A stretch of 64,000 nt of DNA from Sphingobium sp. B2D3C (lineage in GTDB: Bacteria; Pseudomonadota; Alphaproteobacteria; Sphingomonadales; Sphingomonadaceae): assembly GCF_025961835.1 (NCBI RefSeq), contig NZ_JAOQOK010000001.1, forward strand, positions 2,604,001 through 2,668,000, in the 5' to 3' direction. This document shows, piece by piece, positions 1 through 7,817 of this stretch (positions are counted from its first letter, which is position 1; each line of letters starts with the position of its first letter). A program made the translations under genes and the position numbers. Below the pieces are notes generated by a model. It was not told the DNA's origin. It did no database searches and was given only the letters and a program-made list of their open reading frames with translations.

Positions 1-189
1 GCTGTGGCCATGGACGATGCCCTGGCTCAGCGGGCCGCCCTTGTGCGGGCAGCGGTTGCGCAGGGCAAAGACATTGTCGTCCCCGGTGCGGAACACGGCG
101 ATCTCCCCGGCGCCATCCACGGTGACGGTGCGGCTGCCGCGCACGGGAATCTCGTTCACCCAGCCGATGTCGAGCCAATCGCCGATCAT
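1..189 (-). CDS. nirD: Nitrite reductase small subunit NirD (3' part cut by window edge)
   Basis: This is the small subunit of the cytoplasmic NADH-dependent assimilatory nitrite reductase, working with NirB. The visible N-terminal 63 residues begin MIGDWLDIGWVNEIPV and contain NRCPHKGGPLSQG, the first C-x-H half of a Rieske-type motif; the second half would lie outside the window. The ATG (189-187) overlaps the nirB stop (188-186) as ATGA, so the two are translationally coupled and the start is well fixed. The gene is truncated by the window edge, not by mutation as far as can be seen. Confidence 0.85.
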   Translation of the reverse strand, partial: MIGDWLDIGWVNEIPVRGSRTVTVDGAGEIAVFRTGDDNVFALRNRCPHKGGPLSQGIVHGHS

Positions 190-2720
190 GCCATTTCCTC
201 CGCTTTGACGGGTTTGAACTGCGCCATATGTGCGTGCTGCTCGCGCTCGCCGCCTTCCGCGCGCGCCGCCCAGGGATCGTCCTGACTGAAGCTCTGCGAA
301 TAAAGGAAGCGGGCGCACAGGGCCTCGCGCCCCACTTCGTCTTCGACGATGCGCTGCTTCACATAATCGATGCCGACCCGCTCGACCCAAGGCGCGGTGC
401 GCTCCAGATAGCGGGCTTCCTCGCGGTAGAGCTGGATGTAGGCCGCGCAATAATCGAGCACCTGCTGCTCGGTGGAGACGCGGCAGAGTAGGTCCGTGGC
501 GCGGACATGGATTCCGCCATTGCCTGCGACATGCAGCTCATAGCCCGAGTCCACGCAGACCACGCCAAAGTCCTTGATGGTCGCCTCCGCGCAATTGCGG
601 GGGCAACCGGAGACGGCGATCTTGAACTTGTGGGGCATCCACGAGCCCCAGCTCATCTTCTCCAGCCGCACGCCAAGCCCGGTGGAATCCTGCGTGCCGA
701 AGCGGCACCACTCGCTGCCCACGCAAGTCTTCACCGTGCGCAGCGCCTTGCCATAGGCATGGCCCGAGACCATGCCGGCGGCATTGAGATCGGCCCAGAC
801 GGCGGGCAGATCCTCCTTCTTGATGCCGAAGATGTCGAGCCGCTGGCCGCCGGTGACCTTGACCATCGGCGCCTCATATTTCTCGACCACATCGGCGATG
901 GCGCGCAGCTCGCGCGGATTGGTGAGGCCGCCCCACATGCGCGGCACGACGGAATAGGTGCCGTCCTTCTGGATGTTGGCATGGAGGCGCTCGTTGACGA
1001 AGCGGCTCTGCTGGTCGTCCACATAGTCACCCGGCAGGGCGCAGAGCAGATAATAATTGAGCGCGGGACGGCAGGAGGCGCAGCCATCCGGCGTGCCCCA
1101 GTGCAGCTTCTGCATCACCTCGGGGATCGACTTCATGCCCTGCGCGATGATCTCGCGGCGCACATCGTCATGCGTGAAGCTGGTGCACTTGCACATCGTC
1201 TTGGGGCCGGACTGGACATCGTCGCCCAGCGTGATCGCCAGCAATGTCTCGACGAGGCCCGTGCAGGAACCGCAGCTTGCCGAGGCCTTGCAGGTCGCGC
1301 GCACGGCATCGAGGCTGTGCGCGCCCTTGGCGATGCAGGAGACGACCTGGCCCTTGGACACGCCGTTGCAGCCGCAAATCTCGGCATCGTCCGAGAGCGC
1401 CGCAACGGCCGCCTTAGGGTCCGCCTGCCCACCCCCGGAGGCGAAGGCCTGGCCGAAGATCAGCAGATCGCGCAGGTCCGCGACGCTCTCGCCTTTGCGG
1501 AGCAGATCGAAATACCAGCTGCCATCGCCCGTATCGCCATAGAGTACCGCGCCGACGATACGGTCATCCTGCAGCACGAGGCGCTTGTAGACGCCCCGGC
1601 TGGCATCGCGCAGCACGATGTCCTCGCAGCCCGCGCCCGCGCCGGAGAAATCGCCCGCGGAGAAGACGTCGATGCCCGAGACCTTGAGCTTGGTGGAGGT
1701 GACCGAACCGCGATAGGGGTTGACCTTGCCGGTGAGGCCGTCCGCAAGGCTGCGGCACATGTCCCACAAGGGCGCGACGAGGCCATAGACCTGCCCGTCA
1801 TGCTCCACGCACTCGCCGACCGCGAGAATCGCGGGGTCCGAGGTGACCATATGATCGTCCACCTTGATGCCGCGCCCGACCTCCAAACCGGCCTCGCGCG
1901 CCAGCGCCACCGAGGGGCGGATGCCGACGGCCATGACGACGAGGCTCGCGGGGATCTCGCGGCCATCTTTCAGGCGCACGCCCTCGACCTTGCCCTGCCC
2001 AAAGATTTCAGCGGTATCGGCACCGGTGAGGATGGTCTGCCCGCGCGCCTCCAGCGCCGTCTTGAGCAGCCAGCCCGCGGCTTCATCGAGCTGGCGCTCC
2101 ATGAGCGTGCCGGGCAGGTGCAGCACCGTGACCTTCATGCCGCGCAAGGAAAGCCCGTGCGCGGCCTCCAGCCCGAGCAGACCGCCACCGATCACGATGG
2201 CCTCGCCGCCACCCCCGTTATTTTTGGCATCGGCTGCGGCGACCATCGTGTCGACATCCTTCATGTCGCGGAAGCTGATGACGCCGGGCAAGTCATACCC
2301 GGGTACGGGGATGATGAACGGGTCCGATCCGGTGGCGATGAGCAGGCGGTCATAAGCGACGACCCGGCCCGAACGGCTGGTGACGGTGCGCGCGGCACGA
2401 TCGATAGCGATGACCGGATCGCTCACGATCAGATCGATGCCGTTCTCCCGATACCAGTCGGCCGTATTGATGACGATCTCGTCAAAGCTCTTTTCCCCGG
2501 CCAGCACAGGGGAGAGCATGATGCGGTTATAGTTCACATGCGGCTCGGCGCCGAAGATGGTGACGCGGTAGCGCCCGGCATCGCGCGCCAGCAGCTCCTC
2601 GACGGCGCGGCAACCGGCCATGCCATTGCCGATTACCACCAGATGTTCGCGGGGGCTGGCGGGACCTGTGTCCGGGCCGTCCGCCGCATGCTCCCCCGCC
2701 CGATAATCCTGGAAGTCCAT
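186..2720 (-). CDS. nirB: Assimilatory nitrite reductase [NAD(P)H] large subunit NirB
   Basis: This 844-residue protein reduces nitrite to ammonium in the cytoplasm. In order it shows an FAD/NAD(P)H pyridine-nucleotide reductase half (LVVIGNGMAGCRA near the N terminus, a second nucleotide fold with AIVIGGGLLGLEAA), two Cys-rich BFD-like [2Fe-2S] segments (CGCNGVSKGQV and CKCTSFTHDD...CASCRP), and a siroheme/[4Fe-4S] part with TCVGSEWCRFGTQDS and VSGCPRNCAEA supplying the four cluster cysteines. Length is normal for NirB. I chose the ATG at 2720 because GGAGCAAGG lies just upstream; an in-frame ATG at 2753 lies inside the terminator hairpin of the leader. Expression is probably controlled by antitermination in that leader. 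Confidence 0.95.
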   Translation of the reverse strand: MDFQDYRAGEHAADGPDTGPASPREHLVVIGNGMAGCRAVEELLARDAGRYRVTIFGAEPHVNYNRIMLSPVLAGEKSFDEIVINTADWYRENGIDLIVSDPVIAIDRAARTVTSRSGRVVAYDRLLIATGSDPFIIPVPGYDLPGVISFRDMKDVDTMVAAADAKNNGGGGEAIVIGGGLLGLEAAHGLSLRGMKVTVLHLPGTLMERQLDEAAGWLLKTALEARGQTILTGADTAEIFGQGKVEGVRLKDGREIPASLVVMAVGIRPSVALAREAGLEVGRGIKVDDHMVTSDPAILAVGECVEHDGQVYGLVAPLWDMCRSLADGLTGKVNPYRGSVTSTKLKVSGIDVFSAGDFSGAGAGCEDIVLRDASRGVYKRLVLQDDRIVGAVLYGDTGDGSWYFDLLRKGESVADLRDLLIFGQAFASGGGQADPKAAVAALSDDAEICGCNGVSKGQVVSCIAKGAHSLDAVRATCKASASCGSCTGLVETLLAITLGDDVQSGPKTMCKCTSFTHDDVRREIIAQGMKSIPEVMQKLHWGTPDGCASCRPALNYYLLCALPGDYVDDQQSRFVNERLHANIQKDGTYSVVPRMWGGLTNPRELRAIADVVEKYEAPMVKVTGGQRLDIFGIKKEDLPAVWADLNAAGMVSGHAYGKALRTVKTCVGSEWCRFGTQDSTGLGVRLEKMSWGSWMPHKFKIAVSGCPRNCAEATIKDFGVVCVDSGYELHVAGNGGIHVRATDLLCRVSTEQQVLDYCAAYIQLYREEARYLERTAPWVERVGIDYVKQRIVEDEVGREALCARFLYSQSFSQDDPWAARAEGGEREQHAHMAQFKPVKAEEMA

Positions 2721-2732
2721 GTGCCTTGCTCC

Positions 2733-2791
2733 AAAACGAAAAAAAGCCGCCATCCGGGCTCCGGTGTTTGAACCGAAGCCTGGATGGCGGC
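2733..2791 (-). terminator. Leader intrinsic terminator upstream of nirB
   Basis: On the minus strand the RNA reads GCCGCCATCCAGGCT, a loop region, then AGCCCGGATGGCGGC, followed by seven T residues, CG and four more T. This is a near-perfect 15-bp stem plus U-tract. It sits immediately before the nirB ribosome binding site, so it would stop transcription before nirB unless an antiterminator forms. Its 5' arm (2777-2791) shares sequence with the second small hairpin at 2783-2800. Confidence 0.85.
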
Positions 2792-2835
2792 TTTGCCATC
2801 ACATCGCGCCTTGACGGCCCATCCGCGGGCCAGTC
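2783..2835 (-). promoter_or_regulatory. ANTAR-type two-hairpin antiterminator element, nirB leader
   Basis: Hairpin 1 (2813-2835) has stem GGCCC/GGGCC extended by GAC/GTC with a bulged base, and hexaloop GCGGAT. Hairpin 2 (2783-2800) has stem GATGGC/GCCATC with hexaloop AAAGCC. ANTAR proteins such as NasR and NasT are known to bind paired hexaloop hairpins with A at loop position 1 and G at position 4. Hairpin 2 fits fully; hairpin 1 has G4 but G instead of A1. Hairpin 2 and the terminator stem are mutually exclusive. NasT encoded at 7013-7594 is the obvious ligand. Confidence 0.75.
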
Positions 2836-2926
2836 TCAGCTATGAAATCCGTCGGGCATCCTTGCCCTTCGCACTGCAACATGACGCGATTCGCGAAACC
2901 GCGCAAGCGATTCCGGCGCGTCATCG

Positions 2927-4117
2927 TCACAGCGCCCAATCCAGTTGCAGCCACAGCTTGCTGGTGTCGGTCCCGAAGCTGTCCGCCTCATAGCGTGCAA
3001 AACGCGCAGATACCGTGGCCTTATCACGCTTCACACTGGCGAGGAAATTGATCTCGTCGCCATAATGCCGCTCCAGCCGGTCACTCTCGAAGCGGTGATA
3101 AATGGCCTGCACCGTTACACCCCGCCGGCCGTAGCTTGCGCCGGCGTAAAGATCGCGCAGGCCATCGGGCGGGGTGGTGAGGAACTTGTCCGCCCAGCCC
3201 TGAAACTTGAAATTGGTGCCGAGCGGCGTCTGGAAGCTGGTGAACGCGGCGCCGCCGGACGCGCCGAGCACTTCATAGCCGGCATTGAGCTTGAGGGCGG
3301 CCACATCCAGCGTCACGTCCGCCAGCCAATAGTCCGCCGCATAATCATTGGGACTGCGGCGATAATCGCTCTGCCGCGCGTAGCTGAGCGCATAGCCGAG
3401 CTTCGTGGAGGCCGAGAGCTTGCGCGTCCCGGCAAGCCGGACGCCATAGGTCTGGCTCGATAGCCGATAGCCCTGCACCGCCGCCTCGTCCTGATCGATC
3501 AGATAGGCGAAGCCGGTAACGGTGCCGAGCGGCGTTTTGGCCGAGACGTTGGTCAGCACGCTATCGCCGTCGATGCTGCGCGGCCGGGCACCGGCGCCAT
3601 CCACGCCCCAGATGGTGCGCACCTGCCAGACATAGGCGACATCCGCGCGAACGCCCGGAAGTCCGGTCCATTCCCCGCGCACGGCATCGAAGCTCTGGCC
3701 GTTCTGCCGGAAGCCCACAGCACCCACGAAGCGTTCGTCATCCAGCATGATGCGCTGCCGCCCGGCCGTCAGCGCGAAGGCGGGCGCGCGATAGGCAATC
3801 TGCGCGCGGGACAGAGCCACATTTTGCGGGTCGGCGATAAGCGGCCGGTTGGCTGCGCCGTTCAACCCGTCAAAGGCATCCCCTGCGAGGCGGAGCGTGC
3901 CCTGCCCTTCCACCAGCGCGGAGAGTGGCCCGAGGCTGGCTTGCGTGCCGGCGCGGAGCCGGGCCGTTGCCGCATCGGCTTGCGGCTGGGCCAGCCCGTC
4001 CTGATCGACGCTCTCATAGCGCAGGCGCAGTTCGGCGAGCGGCTTGACCGTCAGATCCTGGGCGCAAGCCGGCCCGGCGGCGACCAGCAGGGCCGCCGTG
4101 ATAGAAAAATATTTCAT
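2927..4117 (-). CDS. Alginate-export-family outer-membrane porin
   Basis: This 396-residue protein starts MKYFSITAALLVAAGPACAQ, a signal peptide with cleavage expected after CAQ or nearby, and continues with alternating polar/hydrophobic strands ending LWLQLDWAL, as expected for an outer-membrane beta-barrel. The overall pattern (LAELRLRYESVDQDG near the N terminus, RQRIMLDDERFVGAVGFRQN mid-protein) matches the alginate_exp superfamily. It lies 56 bp downstream of the nitrate carrier and upstream of the nirB leader on the same strand, so it probably admits nitrate or nitrite across the outer membrane rather than alginate; that role is inferred from position only. Confidence 0.8.
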   Translation of the reverse strand: MKYFSITAALLVAAGPACAQDLTVKPLAELRLRYESVDQDGLAQPQADAATARLRAGTQASLGPLSALVEGQGTLRLAGDAFDGLNGAANRPLIADPQNVALSRAQIAYRAPAFALTAGRQRIMLDDERFVGAVGFRQNGQSFDAVRGEWTGLPGVRADVAYVWQVRTIWGVDGAGARPRSIDGDSVLTNVSAKTPLGTVTGFAYLIDQDEAAVQGYRLSSQTYGVRLAGTRKLSASTKLGYALSYARQSDYRRSPNDYAADYWLADVTLDVAALKLNAGYEVLGASGGAAFTSFQTPLGTNFKFQGWADKFLTTPPDGLRDLYAGASYGRRGVTVQAIYHRFESDRLERHYGDEINFLASVKRDKATVSARFARYEADSFGTDTSKLWLQLDWAL

Positions 4118-4173
4118 GATTTTCCCCCTGATGAGACAGGCGGAGCCACCGGCCCCGCCCCATCGTCACGTCA

Positions 4174-5424
4174 TCAGATGCGCGCGCCGGTCGTCCAGGT
4201 CGCGCGCCACTTGCTCTTGACCGCCAGCATCCCCGCGAGCGCCAGAACCGCGAGGCCGGCGAAGATCAGGAAGCCCGAGGAGAAGCTGCCAGTGAGCTGC
4301 TTGGCAAAGCCGAGCGAGGAGGCGAGGTAGAAGCCGCCCACGCCGCCAGCCATGCCGACCAGCCCGGTCATGATGCCGATTTCCGCCTGGAAGCGCTGCG
4401 GCACGAGCTGGAACACCGCACCATTGCCCGTGCCCAGGGCCAGCATGGCCAGCACGAAAAGACCGAGAGCGGCGGGGAGCGTCGTCGCCATGCTCACCCC
4501 GGCAAGGGCCAGCGCGGCGACGAGGAACACCAGCACAAGCGTGTTGATGCCGCCGACCCGATCCGCCAGCGCCCCGCCCATCGGCCGCACCAGCGATCCG
4601 GCGAACACGCAGGCCGCCGTGCAATAGCCGGCCATGATCGGGCTGAGCAGGAACTGGTCGGTAAAGTAGATACTGAGCGAGGCCGACAGTCCCGAGAAAC
4701 CGCCGAACGTGACCGCATAAAAGCCCATCAGCCACCAGGCGTCCGCCGTCTGGAGCGGTTTGAAATATTCGAGGACCTTTTTGGGCGCGGGCTGATTCGG
4801 CGCGTCCTTGGCCATCACCATGTAGATCACGAAGACGATCGCGAGCGGAATGCAGGCGAGGCCCAGCACCGCGTTCCAGCCAAAGAGCTTGGCCAGCGTC
4901 GGCGCGAAGAGCGCGGCGAGGACCGTGCCGGAATTGCCCATGCCGGCAAGACCCATCGCCTTGCCCTGATGCTCGGGCGGATACCAGCGGCTGGCCAGTG
5001 GCAGCGCGATGGCAAAGCTGGCGCCCGCAAAGCCGAGGATCACACCCAGCGCCAGCGTGCCGCCGAAGCTGTCCACGCCCATCATCCAAGCCGTCAGCAG
5101 TCCGACGATGACGATGACCTGGCTGATCGCGCCGGAGAGCTTGGGACCGATCCGGTCCACCAGCAGCCCGTTCACGACGCGCAGGATGGCGCCCATCAGC
5201 GTGGGCGTTGCGACCATCAGGCCTTTCTGCGCAGCCGACAGACCCAGCGTGGCGGAGATATCCGGCGCGAGTGGGCCGAGCATCACCCAGACCATGAAGG
5301 CGAGATCGAAATAGAGAAACGAGGCGATCAGCGTCGGCTTGTGGCCCACGCGCCAGAAATTGCTTTTCTCGGATGATGCCGGTGTGGCGCTCATGCCAGT
5401 CACGTCACTGATTATCGTTGCCAT
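4174..5424 (-). CDS. narK: NarK/NRT-type nitrate/nitrite MFS transporter
   Basis: This 416-residue, 12-helix major facilitator carries the nitrate-porter family signatures: a glycine-rich stretch with MGLAGMGNSGTVLAALFAP in the first half and LGTGNGAVFQLVPQRF in the second. It should import nitrate (and possibly exchange nitrite) at the inner membrane. The start MATIISDVTGMSATP at 5424 is chosen because AGGGGACGTGAC precedes it; the reading frame upstream runs through the leader hairpins and is not coding. It is expressed behind its own hairpin leader and sits between nasS and the porin. Confidence 0.9.
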   Translation of the reverse strand: MATIISDVTGMSATPASSEKSNFWRVGHKPTLIASFLYFDLAFMVWVMLGPLAPDISATLGLSAAQKGLMVATPTLMGAILRVVNGLLVDRIGPKLSGAISQVIVIVGLLTAWMMGVDSFGGTLALGVILGFAGASFAIALPLASRWYPPEHQGKAMGLAGMGNSGTVLAALFAPTLAKLFGWNAVLGLACIPLAIVFVIYMVMAKDAPNQPAPKKVLEYFKPLQTADAWWLMGFYAVTFGGFSGLSASLSIYFTDQFLLSPIMAGYCTAACVFAGSLVRPMGGALADRVGGINTLVLVFLVAALALAGVSMATTLPAALGLFVLAMLALGTGNGAVFQLVPQRFQAEIGIMTGLVGMAGGVGGFYLASSLGFAKQLTGSFSSGFLIFAGLAVLALAGMLAVKSKWRATWTTGARI

Positions 5425-5469
5425 GTCACGTCCCCTTAGTGACGAAGCCCCTTGATGGGCGGTGAAACG

Positions 5470-5524
5470 AAAAAAGCCGCTCGGCAGACGATGCGCACAA
5501 AAATGCACATGTCTGGCCAGCGGC
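5470..5524 (-). terminator. Leader intrinsic terminator upstream of the nitrate transporter
   Basis: On the minus strand the element has outer arms GCCGCT (5519-5524) and AGCGGC (5476-5481), inner AGAC/GTCT pairing, and a six-T tract (5470-5475) followed by CG and TTT. It lies about 45 bases before the transporter start codon. The outer 5' arm overlaps the second ANTAR hairpin, the same arrangement as in the nirB leader. Confidence 0.8.
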
Positions 5525-5571
5525 TTTGCTGCAAAATTTGGGAGGACGCGGCCCGCTCCCTCAATGGAGCG
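5518..5571 (-). promoter_or_regulatory. ANTAR-type two-hairpin antiterminator element, nitrate-transporter leader
   Basis: Hairpin 1 (5554-5571) has stem CGCTCC/GGAGCG and hexaloop ATTGAG, with the required A1 and G4. Hairpin 2 (5518-5531) has stem CAGC/GCTG and hexaloop AAAGCC, also A1 and G4 and identical to the loop of hairpin 2 in the nirB leader. Hairpin 2 shares bases with the terminator 5' arm. The transcription start must lie upstream of 5571; the stretch 5572-5697 is probably promoter but I cannot assign boxes in it. Confidence 0.8.
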
Positions 5572-5697
5572 CCTGTCCAAGCGGTCACGCCTCGTCGCGT
5601 AACGGAGATACTATCTCGCGATTCGGCTCATGTTGCAAGGCACAATTTTGGGCAGAGTTGGAGGCGGCAATCTCCTGCCCGATGAGCCAAGCTCAAA

Positions 5698-5800
5698 CCC
5701 TCTCCCCTTGAGGGAGAGGGATGCGCAGACTTGGCAGCACGCTGCCTAGTCGAAGCTGGGAGAGGGGTAGCGATCCGAAGGATCGCGGGGATCGATGATC
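5698..5800. repeat. REP-like palindromic intergenic repeat
   Basis: CCCTCTCCCCTTGAGGGAGAGGG (5699-5721, an inverted repeat) is followed by GCAGCACGCTGC and a return GGGAGAGGGG (5759-5768), then GATCCGAAGGATCG and GATCGATGATC palindromes. Such nested CCCTCTCC/GGAGAGGG units are common intergenic repeats in proteobacterial genomes. It lies directly downstream of the nasS stop and may also end nasTS transcription, although no clear T-run follows on the minus strand. Confidence 0.65.
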
Positions 5801-5807
5801 CGCCCCC

Positions 5808-7016
5808 TCATCCCCGCTCGAACCCCGCCAGATAAGCCTCGATCTGATCCGGATCGAACCTGCGACCGTCGAAGAACCGGTCCGGCCCCAGCGTGATCGC
5901 GCCGCGCGGGGCGCCGATGGGGAGGGGGCTGGTGAGGGCGCCCTCCACCTTGCTGCTGGCGCCGGGCATCGGCGCGTCACTGTCGGCCAGCGCGCGGCGG
6001 TAGATGTCCGGCCGGAAGACGGACGCGGCCTTGGCGCGGCTCGCCTCGCCGGGCTTCACCATGCGCCAGCGCACGAACTGGGAGTAGATCCACAGCGCCT
6101 GGCTCTGCCAGGGAAAGGGCGTGGCCTCACGGGCGAAGAGCAGGAAGTCGGGCAGGTCGACCGGCGGCTCGCCCTGCCGCGCGACGATGCGCCCGGCCAG
6201 CCCACGCTCCACCAGCGCGATTGGCTGATCGAGATAGGCCGGCCCGGCGAGCAGGAAGGCCAGTTCCGCGCGATTGGCGGGATCGTCGCACCAGAGCGCT
6301 GCCTTGGCCATGGACCGCAGCAGCGCATCGACTGCATCCGGATTGGCTTCCATCCAGTCGGTGCGGAAGGTGAGCACCTTTTCGACGCCGCGCTGCCAGA
6401 GACGCTCGCTCGCCGCAACGGCTTCGGCAAGCCCCGCCTCGATGGCCGCACTGCCCCATGGCTCTCCCGCCGTGAACCCGTCGATCTCGCCCGCGCGCAT
6501 CGCCTCGGCCATCAGGGAAGGCGGAAGGACGCGCATCACCACGTCGCGGTCCGGGTCGATCCCTGCACTAGCGAGGAAGTAGCGCAGCACGAGAGCATGG
6601 CTGGAAAAGCGATGGACGACGCCGATGATCGGCTTGCGATGATGGAGGCCGATGGCGGTGGCAAAATCATGCGCGGTAGCCAGCGGATCGTTGAGGCGCG
6701 CAGTCGTATCCGGCTCCAGCGCGGCGGAAAAGCCGGGCGCCATGACGATGAGGTTGCCATTGACGTTGAGCTTATAGGGCGCGGAAAGCGCGCAAGGCTG
6801 CTGGCTCAAGCCCAGCGTCACCGCCACCGCGAGCGGGGCCAACATGTGCGCGGCCTGCACCTGACCGTAGACGAGCCGGTCGCGCAGCGTGGCCCAGCTG
6901 GTATCGCGCAACAGATCGAGCGCGACGCCCTCGGCTTGCGCAAAACCCTTCTCGCGCGCGGCAACGAGAACGGCGGTATCGGTCAGTCCTAGAAAGGCAA
7001 TGCGGATCGGCGTCAC
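5808..7016 (-). CDS. nasS: Nitrate sensor NasS (NrtA-like binding protein)
   Basis: This 402-residue protein resembles periplasmic nitrate/sulfonate binding proteins (start TPIRIAFLGLTDTAVLVAA, then LDLLRDTSWATLRDRLVYGQ and AHMLAPLAVAVTLGL) but has no signal peptide. It is therefore the cytoplasmic NasS type, which in known systems sequesters NasT without nitrate and releases it when nitrate binds. It starts at GTG 7016 and overlaps the nasT stop as GTGA, so the pair is translationally coupled and made in balance. Its targets are probably the two leaders downstream. Confidence 0.9.
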   Translation of the reverse strand: MTPIRIAFLGLTDTAVLVAAREKGFAQAEGVALDLLRDTSWATLRDRLVYGQVQAAHMLAPLAVAVTLGLSQQPCALSAPYKLNVNGNLIVMAPGFSAALEPDTTARLNDPLATAHDFATAIGLHHRKPIIGVVHRFSSHALVLRYFLASAGIDPDRDVVMRVLPPSLMAEAMRAGEIDGFTAGEPWGSAAIEAGLAEAVAASERLWQRGVEKVLTFRTDWMEANPDAVDALLRSMAKAALWCDDPANRAELAFLLAGPAYLDQPIALVERGLAGRIVARQGEPPVDLPDFLLFAREATPFPWQSQALWIYSQFVRWRMVKPGEASRAKAASVFRPDIYRRALADSDAPMPGASSKVEGALTSPLPIGAPRGAITLGPDRFFDGRRFDPDQIEAYLAGFERG

Positions 7017-7594
7017 GGCGTGCCTCCCAGCAGATCATGCGCGGTAATCAGGGCCGCGGCGATATCGACCATCTTCTTCCCCTGGTTCATCGCGCTGGAG
7101 CGGAGCAGCGCATAGGCCTCCGGCTCGCCGAGGCCGCGCTGGGCCATAAGCATGGCCTTGGCGCGGTCGATCGTCTTGCGGTCGGCCAGTTGCGTGCGGG
7201 CATCGTCCAGCTCAGCCTGCATCCGGGCGAAGGCATTGAAGCGACGGATCGCCAGATCGAGGATCGGCTTGATCCGCTCCTTGCGCAGCCCGTCCACCAC
7301 ATAGGCCGAGATGCCGGCATCGATCGCGGCCTCGATCATGCTGTCATCCGACTGGTCGACGAACATCGCGATCGGCTTGGCCAGCGCACGGCTGACGGTG
7401 AGCATTTCTTCCAGTGTATCGCGGCTGGGGTTGCCGAGGTCCATCAGCACCACGTCCGGCGCCATGCGCTCGAGCCGCGCGACGAAGGCGCCGCGTGGGG
7501 GGACGACATGAATGTCGTCATAGCCGGCATCACGCAGCCCTTCCTCAAGGACCGTCGCGCGCGCGCCGCTATCATCGACGATGACGATTCTCAT
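7013..7594 (-). CDS. nasT: ANTAR-domain antiterminator NasT
   Basis: This 193-residue response-regulator-like protein has a receiver fold at residues 1-115 (MRIVIVDDS, with Asp52 in VLMDLGNPSRD at the acceptor position) and an ANTAR RNA-binding domain at about 130-190 (TIDRAKAMLMAQRGLGEPEA, then AMNQGKKMVDIAAALI). NasT proteins bind paired hexaloop hairpins and prevent termination in nitrate-assimilation leaders. It is the first gene of the visible cluster and is coupled to nasS by a 4-bp overlap. No partner histidine kinase is seen, which fits control by NasS instead of phosphorylation. Confidence 0.93.
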   Translation of the reverse strand: MRIVIVDDSGARATVLEEGLRDAGYDDIHVVPPRGAFVARLERMAPDVVLMDLGNPSRDTLEEMLTVSRALAKPIAMFVDQSDDSMIEAAIDAGISAYVVDGLRKERIKPILDLAIRRFNAFARMQAELDDARTQLADRKTIDRAKAMLMAQRGLGEPEAYALLRSSAMNQGKKMVDIAAALITAHDLLGGTP

Positions 7595-7817
7595 GAGATC
7601 TCTTTTCGCACCCGCAGCGCAAGTGCGCCAAGCGCAGGGCTCTAGTCAAACATAAAGCCGGTGATGCGGCATGCAATGGCGAGCGGAGAATGGGCTGGGC
7701 TCAAGCTCCACTTCGTGATGGCGTTATGCACGCAGTCGATAAGCCCCATGCGCCACCACACCGTTGCCCTCGTCAGGCCACGCCATAAATCTCGATGAAA
7801 ATATCGGGAGACGATGC

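Noticed and set aside
507..2771. A 754-codon open frame on the plus strand opposite nirB
   Set aside because: It is a GC-rich shadow of nirB: low-complexity Arg/Ala/Asp/Leu composition, no recognisable domain, and it runs through the nirB leader terminator.
7620..7650. Possible sigma-54 promoter (TTGGCGC...TTGC) upstream of nasT
   Set aside because: The spacing between the GG and GC elements is about three bases too short for a sigma-54 site.
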